From: Allocatelliglobosispora scoriae
GTDB taxonomy: Bacteria; Actinomycetota; Actinomycetes; Mycobacteriales; Micromonosporaceae
Assembly (NCBI RefSeq): GCF_014204945.1
Contig: NZ_JACHMN010000002.1
Span: 2,751,001-2,815,000, forward strand
Direction: 5' to 3'
DNA: 64,000 nt
In this document: positions 1-8,724 of the stretch, one piece after another
Layout of the letters: every line of letters starts with the position of its first letter
Numbering within the stretch: position 1 is the first letter of the stretch
Made by a program: the position numbers and the translations under genes
The notes under the pieces: model-generated
The model's input: the letters and a program-made list of their open reading frames with translations, nothing else
Told to the model about the DNA's origin: nothing
Databases searched by the model: none

Positions 1-568
1 CGTCCTCGGTCAGCGACCGCGCGAGGACACCCAGGATCACCGCGTACTCCTCGGAGTCGTCGGCGGTGGGGGCCGGCACGGCACCCGCGGCCTCGAACTC
101 GGCGCCCTTGTGCACGAGCAGCGTCGCATCGCCGCCGTCGTCAAGGATCATGTTGGGACCCTGGCCATCGGGCCAGAGCAGGATGCGCTCGGTGCACCAC
201 CAGTACTCCTCGAGCGTCTCGCCCTTCCAGGCGTAGACCGGCACGCCGGACGGCGCCTCGGGCGTGCCCTCGGGGCCGACGACGATCGCGGCGGCGGCGT
301 GGTCCTGGGTGGAGAAGATGTTGCAGCTTGCCCAGCGGACCTCGGCACCGAGAGCCGTGAGGGTCTCGATCAGGACCGCGGTCTGGATGGTCATGTGCAG
401 GGATCCGGTGATCCGAGCGCCGGTGAGCGGCTTGGTGTCGGCGTACTCCCGGCGGATTGCCATCAGGCCGGGCATTTCGTGCTCGGCGAGTTGGATCTCC
501 TTGCGCCCGAAGGCGGCGAGGGAGAGATCGGCGACTTTATAGTCACCAGCGGTCAGGATGCGGGTCAT
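1..568 (-). CDS. ahcY: S-adenosylhomocysteinase (N-terminal part, cut by window edge)
   Basis: Hydrolyses S-adenosylhomocysteine to adenosine and homocysteine in the cytoplasmic methyl cycle. About 189 N-terminal residues of the usual 470-490 are visible. They begin [18 protein letters not shown] and contain the family signatures [31 protein letters not shown] and [13 protein letters not shown], which belong to the substrate-binding domain. The ATG at 566-568 is preceded by AGGAG at good spacing. It lies downstream of the manA operon on the same strand but is separated by about 300 bp, so it probably has its own promoter. Family assignment is firm; the C-terminal NAD domain lies outside the window. 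Confidence 0.95.
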   Translation of the reverse strand, partial: MTRILTAGDYKVADLSLAAFGRKEIQLAEHEMPGLMAIRREYADTKPLTGARITGSLHMTIQTAVLIETLTALGAEVRWASCNIFSTQDHAAAAIVVGPEGTPEAPSGVPVYAWKGETLEEYWWCTERILLWPDGQGPNMILDDGGDATLLVHKGAEFEAAGAVPAPTADDSEEYAVILGVLARSLTED

Positions 569-873
569 GAAAGAACTCCTGTCGGTCGGCTGACCTAGTG
601 CGACCCTTCACTCTACGCGGGGCCCTTAGGGCAGGTTTACTCTCCCCAGGCGCCCTATTTTTCCCGTATTGCTTGACATGGAACACACTGAGTGTGACTC
701 TTTAACCACGCAGCGTTATCGCGACGAAAGTCCGAGGAACGCGCGGGGGAACCAAACCGGGGGGAAGTACGGGGCGGTTGACCACTGGCGGACGGTCCGT
801 GAGTGGTCAACCGTCCCGTACGCTATTTCGCGTCCCATTCGTCACCCGGCAACTACTCGATCGATCACCGGAA
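569..873. other. Intergenic region between ahcY and manA
   Basis: About 300 bp with no credible coding frame. It must hold the ahcY promoter on the minus strand; a TAGAGT-like -10 lies near 613-618. The right half (about 715-821) contains a structured, plus-oriented element listed separately. Confidence 0.6.
715..821 (+). promoter_or_regulatory. Candidate structured RNA leader (c-di-AMP riboswitch-like) with 20-bp hairpin
   Basis: The plus strand carries GGGGGAACCAAACCGGGG followed by GGAAG. This resembles the conserved core of actinobacterial ydaO-type (c-di-AMP) riboswitches, GGGGGAACC..GGGGTGAA. It runs into a 20-bp inverted repeat (767-786 with 802-821, one mismatch) whose loop contains GGAC/GTCC. 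A TTGACA lies upstream at 673-678. No plus-strand gene follows, since manA and its operon face the other way, so it would be an orphan leader. The hairpin is seen directly; riboswitch identity is tentative. Confidence 0.35.
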
Positions 874-2010
874 CTACTCGGTCAGTGCACCGACCGTGGC
901 GAGATAAAGGTCACCGTCACCGGTGACGTGCAGATCACCGTCGGCCGCTCCGCTGAACGCCGCCCGACCACCGGTGAGGGTCACCGAGCCCGCGTCGTCC
1001 GCCACCGTCACCGTGCCGCCGAGGCAGAGCAGCGTGCGCGGCCCGGCCACGGTCAGCGTCACCGGGTCACCGGCGACCGCGATCCGGTGCAGCGCGAAAT
1101 CGGGGACCGGCACCGCCCAGACGGCCTGTCCTGGTTCCGACTCGACCGCCGGGAAGAGCGGCGAGTCCAGCACCTCGAAGCGCACGACCCGCAGCAGCTC
1201 CGCGACGTCGACCCGCTTGGGCGTCAGTCCGCCGCGCAGCACGTTGTCGCTCGCCGCCATGATCTCGACGCCGGCACCGTGCAGGTAGGCGTGCAGGTTG
1301 CCGGCCGGCATCCAGATCGCCTCGCCGGGCTGGAGCGTCACGTGGTTGAGCAGCAACGACACCAGGACACCCAGGTCCTGCGGGTATTTCGCGGCGAGCA
1401 GCTCGACCACGTCCGCGTCGGGCCCGGGCAGCAGCCGGGCGCCCTTGGCGACAGTGCCGATGAGCTCGTGGCGCTGGTCCTCCGGCCAGCTCAGCAGCGT
1501 GCCGACGGCCTCCCGCAGATCGCCCCGGCGCAGCAGCGCCACGACCGGTGCGAGATCCGGGATCGCCAGCGCGGCGATCCGGTCGGCGGAGACCAGCGGG
1601 TCGCGGAAGCCGCAGAGTGCCGCCATCGGCTCGATCGCGACGAGGAGCTCGGGCTTGTGGTTGGCGTCGACGTAATTGGGGTCGCCCGCCGCGAACCCGG
1701 CCCGCGCCTGGGCGAGCGTCGGGTGCGCCTGCAACGACAGCGGCTCCGCCGCCGCGAGCACCTTGAGCAGGAAGGGCAGCCGGGGGCCGAACCTCGCCAC
1801 GGTCGGCGCGCCGAGGACGCGCTCGGGCGCGGCGGCGATGACGTCGGCGAGCGAGGAGCCGTCGGGGAGCCGGGACGGTGCCGACGGGTGGGCACCGATC
1901 CACAGCTCCGCCTCGGGCTCCTCCGTCGGCGTGGGGCGCCCCTGCAGGTGAGCGATCACCGTGTGGGAGCCCCACGCGTACCCCCGGATGGGGTTGTCGA
2001 GGGCGAGCAT
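874..2010 (-). CDS. manA: Mannose-6-phosphate isomerase, class I
   Basis: Interconverts fructose-6-phosphate and mannose-6-phosphate, supplying GDP-mannose synthesis. The 378-residue protein starts NPIRGYAWGS and carries the zinc-site motifs of class I ManA: QAHP near residues 94-97, NHKPE at about 117-121, and WMPAGNLHAYLHG near 255-267. The start codon overlaps the stop of the upstream cation transporter gene (TGATG), so translation is probably coupled. It is the last gene of the Trm112-SIS-CDF-manA operon. Length and motifs are normal. Confidence 0.95.
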   Translation of the reverse strand: MLALDNPIRGYAWGSHTVIAHLQGRPTPTEEPEAELWIGAHPSAPSRLPDGSSLADVIAAAPERVLGAPTVARFGPRLPFLLKVLAAAEPLSLQAHPTLAQARAGFAAGDPNYVDANHKPELLVAIEPMAALCGFRDPLVSADRIAALAIPDLAPVVALLRRGDLREAVGTLLSWPEDQRHELIGTVAKGARLLPGPDADVVELLAAKYPQDLGVLVSLLLNHVTLQPGEAIWMPAGNLHAYLHGAGVEIMAASDNVLRGGLTPKRVDVAELLRVVRFEVLDSPLFPAVESEPGQAVWAVPVPDFALHRIAVAGDPVTLTVAGPRTLLCLGGTVTVADDAGSVTLTGGRAAFSGAADGDLHVTGDGDLYLATVGALTE

Positions 2011-2936
2011 CAGCTTGCCGCCGGCGTCCGATCGAGATCGGGCTCCAGGTAGATCACGCGGGCGATCGGCACGGCGGCGCGGATGCGCGCCTCCGCGGCG
2101 TCGATTCCCCTGGCGATCTCGGCGGCCGAATCGCCGGCGTGGATCGCGATCTTCGCGGCCACGAGCAGCTCCTCCGGACCGAGGTGCAGGGTACGCATGT
2201 GGATCACGCGCTCGACCTCGTCACCGGCCGTGATCGCCTCGGCGATCTGAGCCACGTGCTCCGGCGTGGCGGACTCGCCGAGCAGCAGGCTCTTCGTCTC
2301 GATGGCGAGGATGACCGCGATCGCGACGAGCAGGATGCCGATCATCGCGGTGCCCGCCGCGTCCCAGCGGCCGTCGTCGGTGAGCAGCGTCATGCTCACG
2401 CCGAAGAGCGCGAAGACGAGACCGACGAGGGCACCGAGGTCCTCCAGCAGCACCACCGGCAGCTCGGGAGCCTTGGCCCGGCGGATGAAGTCCGTCCAGG
2501 AGGCCTTGCCCCGCACCGCGTTGGACTCGACGATCGCCGTGCGGAAGGAGTAGGACTCCAGGGCGATCGCGACCAGCAGCACCGCGATCGGCACCCACTT
2601 GAAGTTGACGATCGGCTCCGGGTGCGAGAACTTGTGCCACGCCTCGTAGAGGGCGAAGAGGCCACCGACGCTGAAGAGCACGATCGAGACGATGAACGCG
2701 TAGATGTAGCGCTCACGGCCGTAGCCGAACGGGTGCCGCGGCGTTGCGGCCCGCTGAGCTCGGCGCCCGCCCACGAGGAGCAGGGCCTGGTTGCCCGAGT
2801 CGGCGACCGAGTGGATCGCCTCTGCCAGCATCGACGATGAGCCGGTCAGGGCAAAGGCGATGAACTTGGTCACCGCGATGCCGAGGTTGGCCCCCAGCGC
2901 AGCAATGATCGCTTTCGTTCCGCCACTAGCGCTCAC
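2010..2936 (-). CDS. Cation diffusion facilitator family transporter
   Basis: Predicted inner-membrane divalent metal efflux protein of the CDF/SLC30 family, 308 residues. About six hydrophobic segments are visible, with the TM2 metal-site motif HSVADSGNQ (residues 42-50; H42 and D46 are candidate ligands). A cytoplasmic C-terminal domain includes HMRTLHLGPEELLVAAKI. The absence of a His-rich loop and the sequence style place it nearer the ZnT9-like branch, so the metal is uncertain. It lies inside the mannose operon, 34 bp downstream of the SIS gene and overlapping manA; this neighbourhood is common in actinobacteria and need not imply a shared substrate. Confidence 0.85.
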   Translation of the reverse strand: MSASGGTKAIIAALGANLGIAVTKFIAFALTGSSSMLAEAIHSVADSGNQALLLVGGRRAQRAATPRHPFGYGRERYIYAFIVSIVLFSVGGLFALYEAWHKFSHPEPIVNFKWVPIAVLLVAIALESYSFRTAIVESNAVRGKASWTDFIRRAKAPELPVVLLEDLGALVGLVFALFGVSMTLLTDDGRWDAAGTAMIGILLVAIAVILAIETKSLLLGESATPEHVAQIAEAITAGDEVERVIHMRTLHLGPEELLVAAKIAIHAGDSAAEIARGIDAAEARIRAAVPIARVIYLEPDLDRTPAAS

Positions 2937-2970
2937 GCCGCTGCTCCCATTTTTCCTTCGCTCCGCTCGA

Positions 2971-4158
2971 TCACGCGCGCAGCCGCTCCTTGAGTTCCGT
3001 CACGGCCGGGACGGCCATCGGGTCGAGTCCGTGGGCGAGGCCCAGGTAGATGGAGGCGAAGTCGGGGATGGTGACCAGCGAGGCGAGGCGCTCCAGCGCC
3101 GAACCACCCTGCGCGGTCAGCAACGTCCACCGGATGCCCCTGCGGTCGCAGATCTCCTGCACCGCTTCGATGCGTCGCTGCTCGACCTCGGGCGCCTCAC
3201 TGATCTCGTCATCGGCGAGGCCGCCGTCCTGCAGCAGCACCACCGAGAGGCGGGCCAGCATCGAGTCGGTCTCGTCCGGGTCGGCGAAGATGTCCGCGCC
3301 GCCGGCGAGCCCGCCGAAGACCCCGTCCAGCAGGCCGACACGGCCGCGACCGGCCTCGCCGAGCGCGCCGGTCACCACGGGGTAGCGGGCGTTGGCGGAG
3401 AGCGTGTCACCGAAACGCCGGGCGGCCATCGCGGCGAGCGACGACGAACCCCAGACGACCGGGATGGAGCCGGCGAGCGAGAGCGCCATGCCCTTGGCCG
3501 GGTTGACGAAGCTCTCGGCGGTCGCGCGGCAGCGGTCGGCGTCGGCGTCGAGCCTGGCGGCGGTCTCGGCGAGGTCGGCCTCGTTGACCTTGACCAGCCC
3601 GATCGAACGCGCGGCGAGCAGCACCGGCACCGTCAGGGCCCAGATGCTGGCCCGCGCCGGAGCACGCCTCGGGACCGGGATGAAGGGTGCCCGGGCCCGC
3701 TCGGCGACCGACTGCAGCGGCGAATCGGGAGCACCGATCGCGACCAGGCGGGCACCGCGGCGCGCGGCTGCCTCGGCGGCACCGAGCGCCTCCGGGGAGC
3801 GCCCGCTCGCCGAGACGGCGATGACCACGTCGGCGGCACCGACCCAGCCCGGGATGCCGACGCTGCGGTGTGCCAGCACCGGCACCGGGCAGCGGGGACC
3901 GGCGACCGTGGCGAGCACGTCACCCGTACGCGCGGCCGTGCCCGCACCGGCGATGACGACGGCACGCGGCCGGCCCTCGTCGGCGAGCATGGCCAGATTG
4001 GACTCGGCGGTCAGCGCGGCGGCTTCGCGTACCTGAGCACCGGCGGACGCCGTGGCCCGGAGCATGCCGCCGGGATCGTTGGCGGCGAGCCTCGGCGCGT
4101 CGTCGAGCAGCGCCTCGTCGATCGTGCGATGCCCCCGCAGGGAGAGTTCCTCGCTCAT
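2971..4158 (-). CDS. SIS-domain sugar-phosphate isomerase (phosphoglucose/phosphomannose isomerase-like)
   Basis: 395 residues resembling the bifunctional phosphoglucose/phosphomannose isomerase family. It has an N-terminal SIS domain with AVVIAGAGTAARTGDV and ADVVIAVSASGRSPEAL, the sugar-phosphate-binding Ser-rich loop, and a C-terminal isomerase-type domain ending in IPDFASIYLGLAHGLDPM. It sits in the operon with manA, which fits a role at the hexose-phosphate branch point. The ATG overlaps the stop of the Trm112-like gene by four bases (ATGA). The exact substrate is not shown; actinobacterial members of this locus are often only annotated as SIS proteins. Confidence 0.8.
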   Translation of the reverse strand: MSEELSLRGHRTIDEALLDDAPRLAANDPGGMLRATASAGAQVREAAALTAESNLAMLADEGRPRAVVIAGAGTAARTGDVLATVAGPRCPVPVLAHRSVGIPGWVGAADVVIAVSASGRSPEALGAAEAAARRGARLVAIGAPDSPLQSVAERARAPFIPVPRRAPARASIWALTVPVLLAARSIGLVKVNEADLAETAARLDADADRCRATAESFVNPAKGMALSLAGSIPVVWGSSSLAAMAARRFGDTLSANARYPVVTGALGEAGRGRVGLLDGVFGGLAGGADIFADPDETDSMLARLSVVLLQDGGLADDEISEAPEVEQRRIEAVQEICDRRGIRWTLLTAQGGSALERLASLVTIPDFASIYLGLAHGLDPMAVPAVTELKERLRA

Positions 4159-4334
4159 GCCGCTCCCTCCGAACGCGCTTCATCAAGGAGCAGCACCGGC
4201 AGGCCGTCCCTGATCTCGAAAATCCGGCCGCACTCTGTGCAGGTCAAGGTCTGCGCGGACTCGTCGTGGCGTAGAGGGGCATGGTCCTCGGCCGGGCAGG
4301 CGAGGATCTCCAACAGCATCGGATCGAGCGACAT
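4155..4334 (-). CDS. Trm112-family small zinc-binding protein
   Basis: A 59-residue protein that starts MSLDPMLLEILACPAED and contains LTCTECGRIFEIRDGLPVLL. Both are diagnostic of the Trm112/UPF0434 (YcaR-like) family. Cysteines at about 13, 32 and 35 form part of a zinc site; one of the usual four appears replaced. Family members act as small partners of methyltransferases or as uncharacterised proteins. It overlaps the SIS gene by four bases and heads the operon. The assignment rests on the complete reading frame, its coupling and its motifs. Confidence 0.85.
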   Translation of the reverse strand: MSLDPMLLEILACPAEDHAPLRHDESAQTLTCTECGRIFEIRDGLPVLLLDEARSEGAA

Positions 4335-4585
4335 TGCCTGAGCCTATCCCCGCGACACCGGTCGGCTCACCGCAGGCACGACGGAGACTCGCCACCATCG
4401 GTCCACAGGATGCCTCCGTACTGGTTCCAACTCGATCTTCGGCAGCTTAGCGATCGGCCGCCACTGCGCAATGCGGGAGCCCGACAGCGGTGGGCCGGAA
4501 CGGCATTGCGGCTGCTCGCGCTCATCGATCCGGTAGAGTGGCGCCGCGACCACGGCATGAGCCGTTGCGCGGGAGGCTGGAGAAT

Positions 4586-5371
4586 ATGGGCACCGGATTT
4601 CGCGTCGTCGCCTTCGACCTGGACGACACTCTTGCGGTCTCCAAATCGCAGATCGACCCCCGGATGGCGAAGCTGCTGTCGCAACTGCTCGATGCGACCA
4701 CGGTGTGCATCATCTCCGGCGGACGTTACGAGCAGTTCACCGCGCAGGTCCTCGACCACCTCGAGCTCTCCCCCGCGGCGCTGCGGCGGCTGCACCTCAT
4801 GCCAACCTGTGGCACCCGCTACTACCGCTGGGACACGCGGTGGGTGGAGATCTACGCCGAGGACTTCTCGGACGCCGACAAGGCACGGGTGATCGCCGCC
4901 CTGCGTGAGGGCGCCACCGCGCTGGGGCTGTGGGAGGAGAAGCCCTGGGGCGAGATCATCGAGGACCGTGGCAGCCAGATCACCTTCTCCGCGCTCGGCC
5001 AGCAGGCTCCGCCGGCGGCGAAATACGCATGGGACCCCGACGGATCCAAGAAGCAGCGCCTGCGTGCCTATGTCGCGGAGCGGCTGCCGGATCTCGAGGT
5101 CCGGGCCGGTGGCTCCACCTCCGTCGACATCACCCGCAAGGGCATCGACAAGGCGTACGGCATGCGCAAGCTGATGGACTTCCTCGACCTGACCCCGGCC
5201 GACGTCGTCTTCGTCGGCGACCGGTTGGACGAGGGCGGCAACGATTACCCGGTCCGCAGCACGGGTATCGAGTGCGTGCCGGTCGAGGGCTGGCCGGAGA
5301 CGGCCGACTACGTCGAGAAGCTGCTCGCAACGCCGGGAGCGCTGGCTCCGCTGGCTGACACGCACTCCTGA
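4586..5371 (+). CDS. HAD-IIB phosphatase, phosphomannomutase-like
   Basis: 261 residues. The HAD nucleophile motif FDLDDTL is near residue 9, and motif III/IV reads [17 protein letters not shown] near the C terminus. The stretch [19 protein letters not shown] mirrors the cap and catalytic segment of eukaryotic-type phosphomannomutases, which share the GD..GGND motif. It therefore probably converts mannose-6-phosphate to mannose-1-phosphate, linking ManA with ManC; a plain sugar phosphatase is the alternative. Start chosen at the ATG with GGAG five bases upstream; an in-frame GTG at 4490 has no ribosome site. It is divergent from the Trm112 operon and 11 bp ahead of pgm, so probably cotranscribed with it. 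Confidence 0.7.
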   Translation: MGTGFRVVAFDLDDTLAVSKSQIDPRMAKLLSQLLDATTVCIISGGRYEQFTAQVLDHLELSPAALRRLHLMPTCGTRYYRWDTRWVEIYAEDFSDADKARVIAALREGATALGLWEEKPWGEIIEDRGSQITFSALGQQAPPAAKYAWDPDGSKKQRLRAYVAERLPDLEVRAGGSTSVDITRKGIDKAYGMRKLMDFLDLTPADVVFVGDRLDEGGNDYPVRSTGIECVPVEGWPETADYVEKLLATPGALAPLADTHS

Positions 5372-5382
5372 GGGGCACCGGG

Positions 5383-7032
5383 ATGTCGACACCGCAAACG
5401 CACGACCGTGCCGGGCAGCTCGCCGGAGCGCAGGACCTCATCGACGTGCCGAGGCTCGTCTCGGCCTATTACACCGAGCACCCCGATCCGAGCGTGCCCG
5501 GCCACCGGGTCGCCTTCGGTACGTCGGGGCACCGCGGATCGAGCCTGCGCCTGTCGTTCAACGAGGACCACATCCTCGCGACCAGCCAGGCGATCTGCGA
5601 ATACCGCGTCGCCAACGCGATCACCGGCCCGCTCTTCCTCGGCCGGGACACCCACGCCCTCTCCGAGCCCGCGCTCCTCTCCGCGCTCGAGGTCTTCGCG
5701 GCCAACGGCGTCGAGGTCCGGCTCGACTCCCGGGACCGGTTCGTGCCCACCCCGGCGATCTCCCGGGCGATCCTGGCCTATAACCGGGGTCGCACCACCG
5801 GCCTCGCCGACGGTGTCGTCGTGACGCCCTCGCACAATCCTCCGGCCGACGGCGGCTTCAAGTACAACCCGCCGGACGGCGGTCCGGCCGCGAGCGGGAT
5901 CACCAACTGGATCCAGGACCGCGCCAACGCCATCCTCGAGGCCGGGCTCAAGGACGTGCAGCGGATCCCGGCGACGCGCGCCCGCACGCTCGACTCGGTC
6001 TCGGGCTATGACTTCCTCGACCACTACATCGCCGACCTGCCCAGCGTCATCGACCTCGACGCGATCCGCAGCGCGGGCGTGCGCATCGGCGCCGACCCCC
6101 TCGGCGGCGCGGCGGTCGACTACTGGGGCGAGATCGGCGACCGATACGGTCTGGACCTGACCGTCGTCAACTCCGGTGTGGACCCGACCTGGCGTTTCAT
6201 GACGCTCGACTGGGACGGCAAGATCCGGATGGACTGCTCGTCCCCCTACGCGATGGCCTCGCTGATCGCGCGGCGCGACGAGTTCCAGGTCGCGACCGGC
6301 AACGACGCGGACGCCGACCGCCACGGGATCGTCACCGCCGACGCGGGCCTGATGAACCCCAACCACTACCTGACGGTCGCGATCGACTACCTCTTCCGGC
6401 ACCGGCCGCAGTGGTCCGCGAACGCCGCCGTCGGCAAGACGCTCGTCTCCTCCGCCATGATCGACCGGGTCTCGGCCGACCTGGGCCGCCGCCTGCTGGA
6501 GGTGCCGGTCGGCTTCAAGTGGTTCGTCGACGGGCTCGTCGAGGGCAGCATCGGTTTCGGCGGCGAGGAGAGCGCGGGCGCCTCCTTCCTGCAGCGCGAC
6601 GGCGGCGTCTGGACCACGGACAAGGACGGCATCCTGCTCTGCCTCCTGGCGAGCGAGATCACCGCCGTCACGGGCAGCACGCCGAGCCAGGCCTACAGCA
6701 CCCTGACCGAACGCCTGGGCGACCCCGTCTACCAGCGCATAGACGCACCCGCCGACACCCGTCAGAAGGCGGCCCTGTCGAAGCTCTCCGCGACCAACGT
6801 CACCGCCACCACCCTGGCCGGCGAGGAGATCACCGGCATCTTCACCGAGGCCCCCGGCAACAACGCCGGAATCGGCGGCATCAAGGTCACGACGAAGTCC
6901 GGCTGGTTCGCCGCCAGGCCGTCCGGCACGGAAGACGTCTACAAGATCTACGCCGAGTCCTTCCAGGACCAGGACCACCTGAGCGCAATCCAACAAGCGG
7001 CCCGAGCGATGGTCGACGCCGCGATCGCCTGA
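5383..7032 (+). CDS. pgm: Alpha-D-glucose phosphate-specific phosphoglucomutase
   Basis: Interconverts glucose-1-phosphate and glucose-6-phosphate. The 549-residue length is typical of bacterial Pgm. The [10 protein letters not shown] substrate loop lies near residue 46, the active-site phosphoserine loop [11 protein letters not shown] near 148, the metal loop [10 protein letters not shown] near 306, and the C-terminal phosphate-binding loop [15 protein letters not shown] near 523. It follows the HAD phosphomannomutase-like gene by 11 bp. Its stop codon is followed after six bases by a 78-bp palindrome (family A), which then abuts the convergent aldehyde dehydrogenase gene. Confidence 0.96.
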   Translation: MSTPQTHDRAGQLAGAQDLIDVPRLVSAYYTEHPDPSVPGHRVAFGTSGHRGSSLRLSFNEDHILATSQAICEYRVANAITGPLFLGRDTHALSEPALLSALEVFAANGVEVRLDSRDRFVPTPAISRAILAYNRGRTTGLADGVVVTPSHNPPADGGFKYNPPDGGPAASGITNWIQDRANAILEAGLKDVQRIPATRARTLDSVSGYDFLDHYIADLPSVIDLDAIRSAGVRIGADPLGGAAVDYWGEIGDRYGLDLTVVNSGVDPTWRFMTLDWDGKIRMDCSSPYAMASLIARRDEFQVATGNDADADRHGIVTADAGLMNPNHYLTVAIDYLFRHRPQWSANAAVGKTLVSSAMIDRVSADLGRRLLEVPVGFKWFVDGLVEGSIGFGGEESAGASFLQRDGGVWTTDKDGILLCLLASEITAVTGSTPSQAYSTLTERLGDPVYQRIDAPADTRQKAALSKLSATNVTATTLAGEEITGIFTEAPGNNAGIGGIKVTTKSGWFAARPSGTEDVYKIYAESFQDQDHLSAIQQAARAMVDAAIA

Positions 7033-7038
7033 CGCCAA

Positions 7039-7116
7039 AATTCGCGTTGATCAAGGGAAGACTCGCCGCATATCGGACACCCGACATGGTGAGTCTTCCC
7101 TTGATCAACGCGAATT
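7039..7116. repeat. Palindromic repeat family A, copy 1
   Basis: Perfect 26-bp inverted arms (7039-7064 and 7091-7116; core TTGATCAAGGGAAGACTC) around a 26-bp loop containing GCCGCATATCGG. The same 78-bp element recurs at 47853-47930 and 48260-48337. It lies between the convergent pgm and aldehyde dehydrogenase genes, where it can serve both as a hairpin terminator. Confidence 0.9.
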
Positions 7117-7123
7117 AAAGGCC

Positions 7124-7143
7124 GGGCGGGGCGGGGCGGGGGG
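7124..7143 (+). other. G-quadruplex-type G tract
   Basis: Four runs of three or more G separated by single C, ending immediately before the stop codon of the convergent aldehyde dehydrogenase. This is a textbook G4 motif, seen directly. A function is not shown. Confidence 0.5.
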
Positions 7144-8580
7144 CTACAGGGCCAGGTTTGTCAGGACTAGGACTCGGGGGTCGGTGTAGTCCTGCATGGC
7201 GCTCGCCACGCCTTCGCGACCGGTGCCGCTGCCTTTTTGGCCGCCGTAGGGCATCTGGTCGGCGCGGAAGCTCGGCACGTCACCGATGATCACGCCACCT
7301 ACCTGCAGTGTTGCGTGGGCACTGAAGGCGGTCTGGATCGACGTGGTGAAGACGCCCGCCTGCAGACCGAAGGCCGACCTGTTGACCGCGGCGAACGCCT
7401 CCTCGTCCGAGTCGACCACCTGGACGACCAGGACCGGGCCGAAGACCTCCTCGGCGCAGACCTTCGCGTCGGCGGGCGCGTCCACGATCACCGTCGGGGC
7501 ATAGCTCGCACCGTCGCGCACGCCGCCGACCAGCACCTTTGCTCCCGCCTCGACGGCCTCGGCGACCCAGGACTCGACGCGCTCGGCCGCCGCCTCATTG
7601 ATCAGCGGCCCGACCTGGGTGGCGTCTGCCGACGGGTCGCCCACGACGAGGCCGCCGACGGCGTTGACCAGCTTGTCGAGGAAGTCGTCCACCTTCGACG
7701 AGTGCACGATCACGCGCTGCACCGCGATGCAGCTCTGCCCGGCCTGGTAGTTGCTGAACAGCGCCACCCGCGCCGCCGCCCAGTCGAGGTCGGCGTAGTC
7801 CTCGCAGATCACCGCGGCCGCGTTGCCGCCGAGCTCCAGCGTCACGTGCTTGTGCGGCACGGCGGCGCGGATCTGCGCGCCGACCGGCCCCGACCCGGTG
7901 AAGGAGACGACCGGCAGTCGCGGGTCCGCGACAAGATCAGGAGCCACCGCGTTGGGTACGGGCACCACCGAGAACATCCCCACCGGCAGCTCCGTCTCCG
8001 CGATCAGCGACCCCAGGAGCAGCGCCGACAGCGGCGTGGCCGGAGCCGGCTTGATCACGATCGGCGCCCCCACGGCGATCGCCGGAGCCACCTTGTGCGC
8101 GACGAGGTTGAGCGGGAAGTTGAACGGCGTGATGCCGAGCACCGGCCCCTTCGGGAAGCGGCGGACCAGCGCCAACCGGCCCTTCGCGGCGGGATCGGTG
8201 TCGAGCCGTTGCAGGTCGCCGGAGAAGCGGCGCGCCTCCTCGGCCGCCCAGCGGAAGGTCGAGACGGCCCGGCCGAGTTCCGCCCGCGCCCACATGATCG
8301 GCTTGCCGTTCTCGGCGCTGATGAGTCGGGCCACCTCCTCACCCCGCTCGGCGAGCCGCTTGGAGATGTGGTCGAGCGCGGCTGCGCGTACCGACGCGGG
8401 TAGTGAAGCGGCCTCGGCCGCGACGTCGGCGGCGGCCTGGACCGCCCGATCGACCTGCGACGGGGTTGCCTGTGAGGTGGTCGCGACCAGTCGGCCGTCA
8501 TAGGGGCTGCGCACCTCGATGAGGTCTGCGCTGCTCTCGGGGCTCCCCGCGATCCAGAATGGCACAACCGGCTCAGTCAT
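7144..8580 (-). CDS. NAD(P)-dependent aldehyde dehydrogenase
   Basis: 478-residue ALDH-superfamily enzyme. The catalytic Cys lies in YQAGQSCIAVQRV, the general-base Glu in THLELGG-type HVTLELGGNAA, the cofactor loop in SFTGSGPVGA, and the C-terminal EEVFGPVLVVQ is present. It resembles the lactaldehyde/glyceraldehyde-3-phosphate-like branch (ITPFNFPLN), which differs from the two betaine-aldehyde-type ALDHs nearby. In context it could oxidise succinic semialdehyde in the GABA route; substrate is inferred from neighbours only. It is divergent from the next ALDH and GABA aminotransferase across a 144-bp promoter region. Confidence 0.85.
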   Translation of the reverse strand: MTEPVVPFWIAGSPESSADLIEVRSPYDGRLVATTSQATPSQVDRAVQAAADVAAEAASLPASVRAAALDHISKRLAERGEEVARLISAENGKPIMWARAELGRAVSTFRWAAEEARRFSGDLQRLDTDPAAKGRLALVRRFPKGPVLGITPFNFPLNLVAHKVAPAIAVGAPIVIKPAPATPLSALLLGSLIAETELPVGMFSVVPVPNAVAPDLVADPRLPVVSFTGSGPVGAQIRAAVPHKHVTLELGGNAAAVICEDYADLDWAAARVALFSNYQAGQSCIAVQRVIVHSSKVDDFLDKLVNAVGGLVVGDPSADATQVGPLINEAAAERVESWVAEAVEAGAKVLVGGVRDGASYAPTVIVDAPADAKVCAEEVFGPVLVVQVVDSDEEAFAAVNRSAFGLQAGVFTTSIQTAFSAHATLQVGGVIIGDVPSFRADQMPYGGQKGSGTGREGVASAMQDYTDPRVLVLTNLAL

Positions 8581-8637
8581 GGCCGCAGCGTAAACGACGA
8601 CCAGGGCGACCGCCAGCGCTACCCTCCACGGAAACTA

Positions 8638-8662
8638 TCGTCGTTGCTCTTGCTTACGACGA
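8638..8662. promoter_or_regulatory. Inverted repeat in divergent ALDH promoter region
   Basis: TCGTCGT (8638-8644) and ACGACGA (8656-8662) form a 7-bp inverted repeat between two divergent aldehyde dehydrogenase genes, with a further related CGACGA near 8688. It is a candidate operator; the regulator is unknown. Confidence 0.35.
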
Positions 8663-8724
8663 AATCAGTCGCAAGGATGGCTCGAAGCGACGATAAGCAG
8701 CAGCCGGGCCCAGGAGAGAAGATC

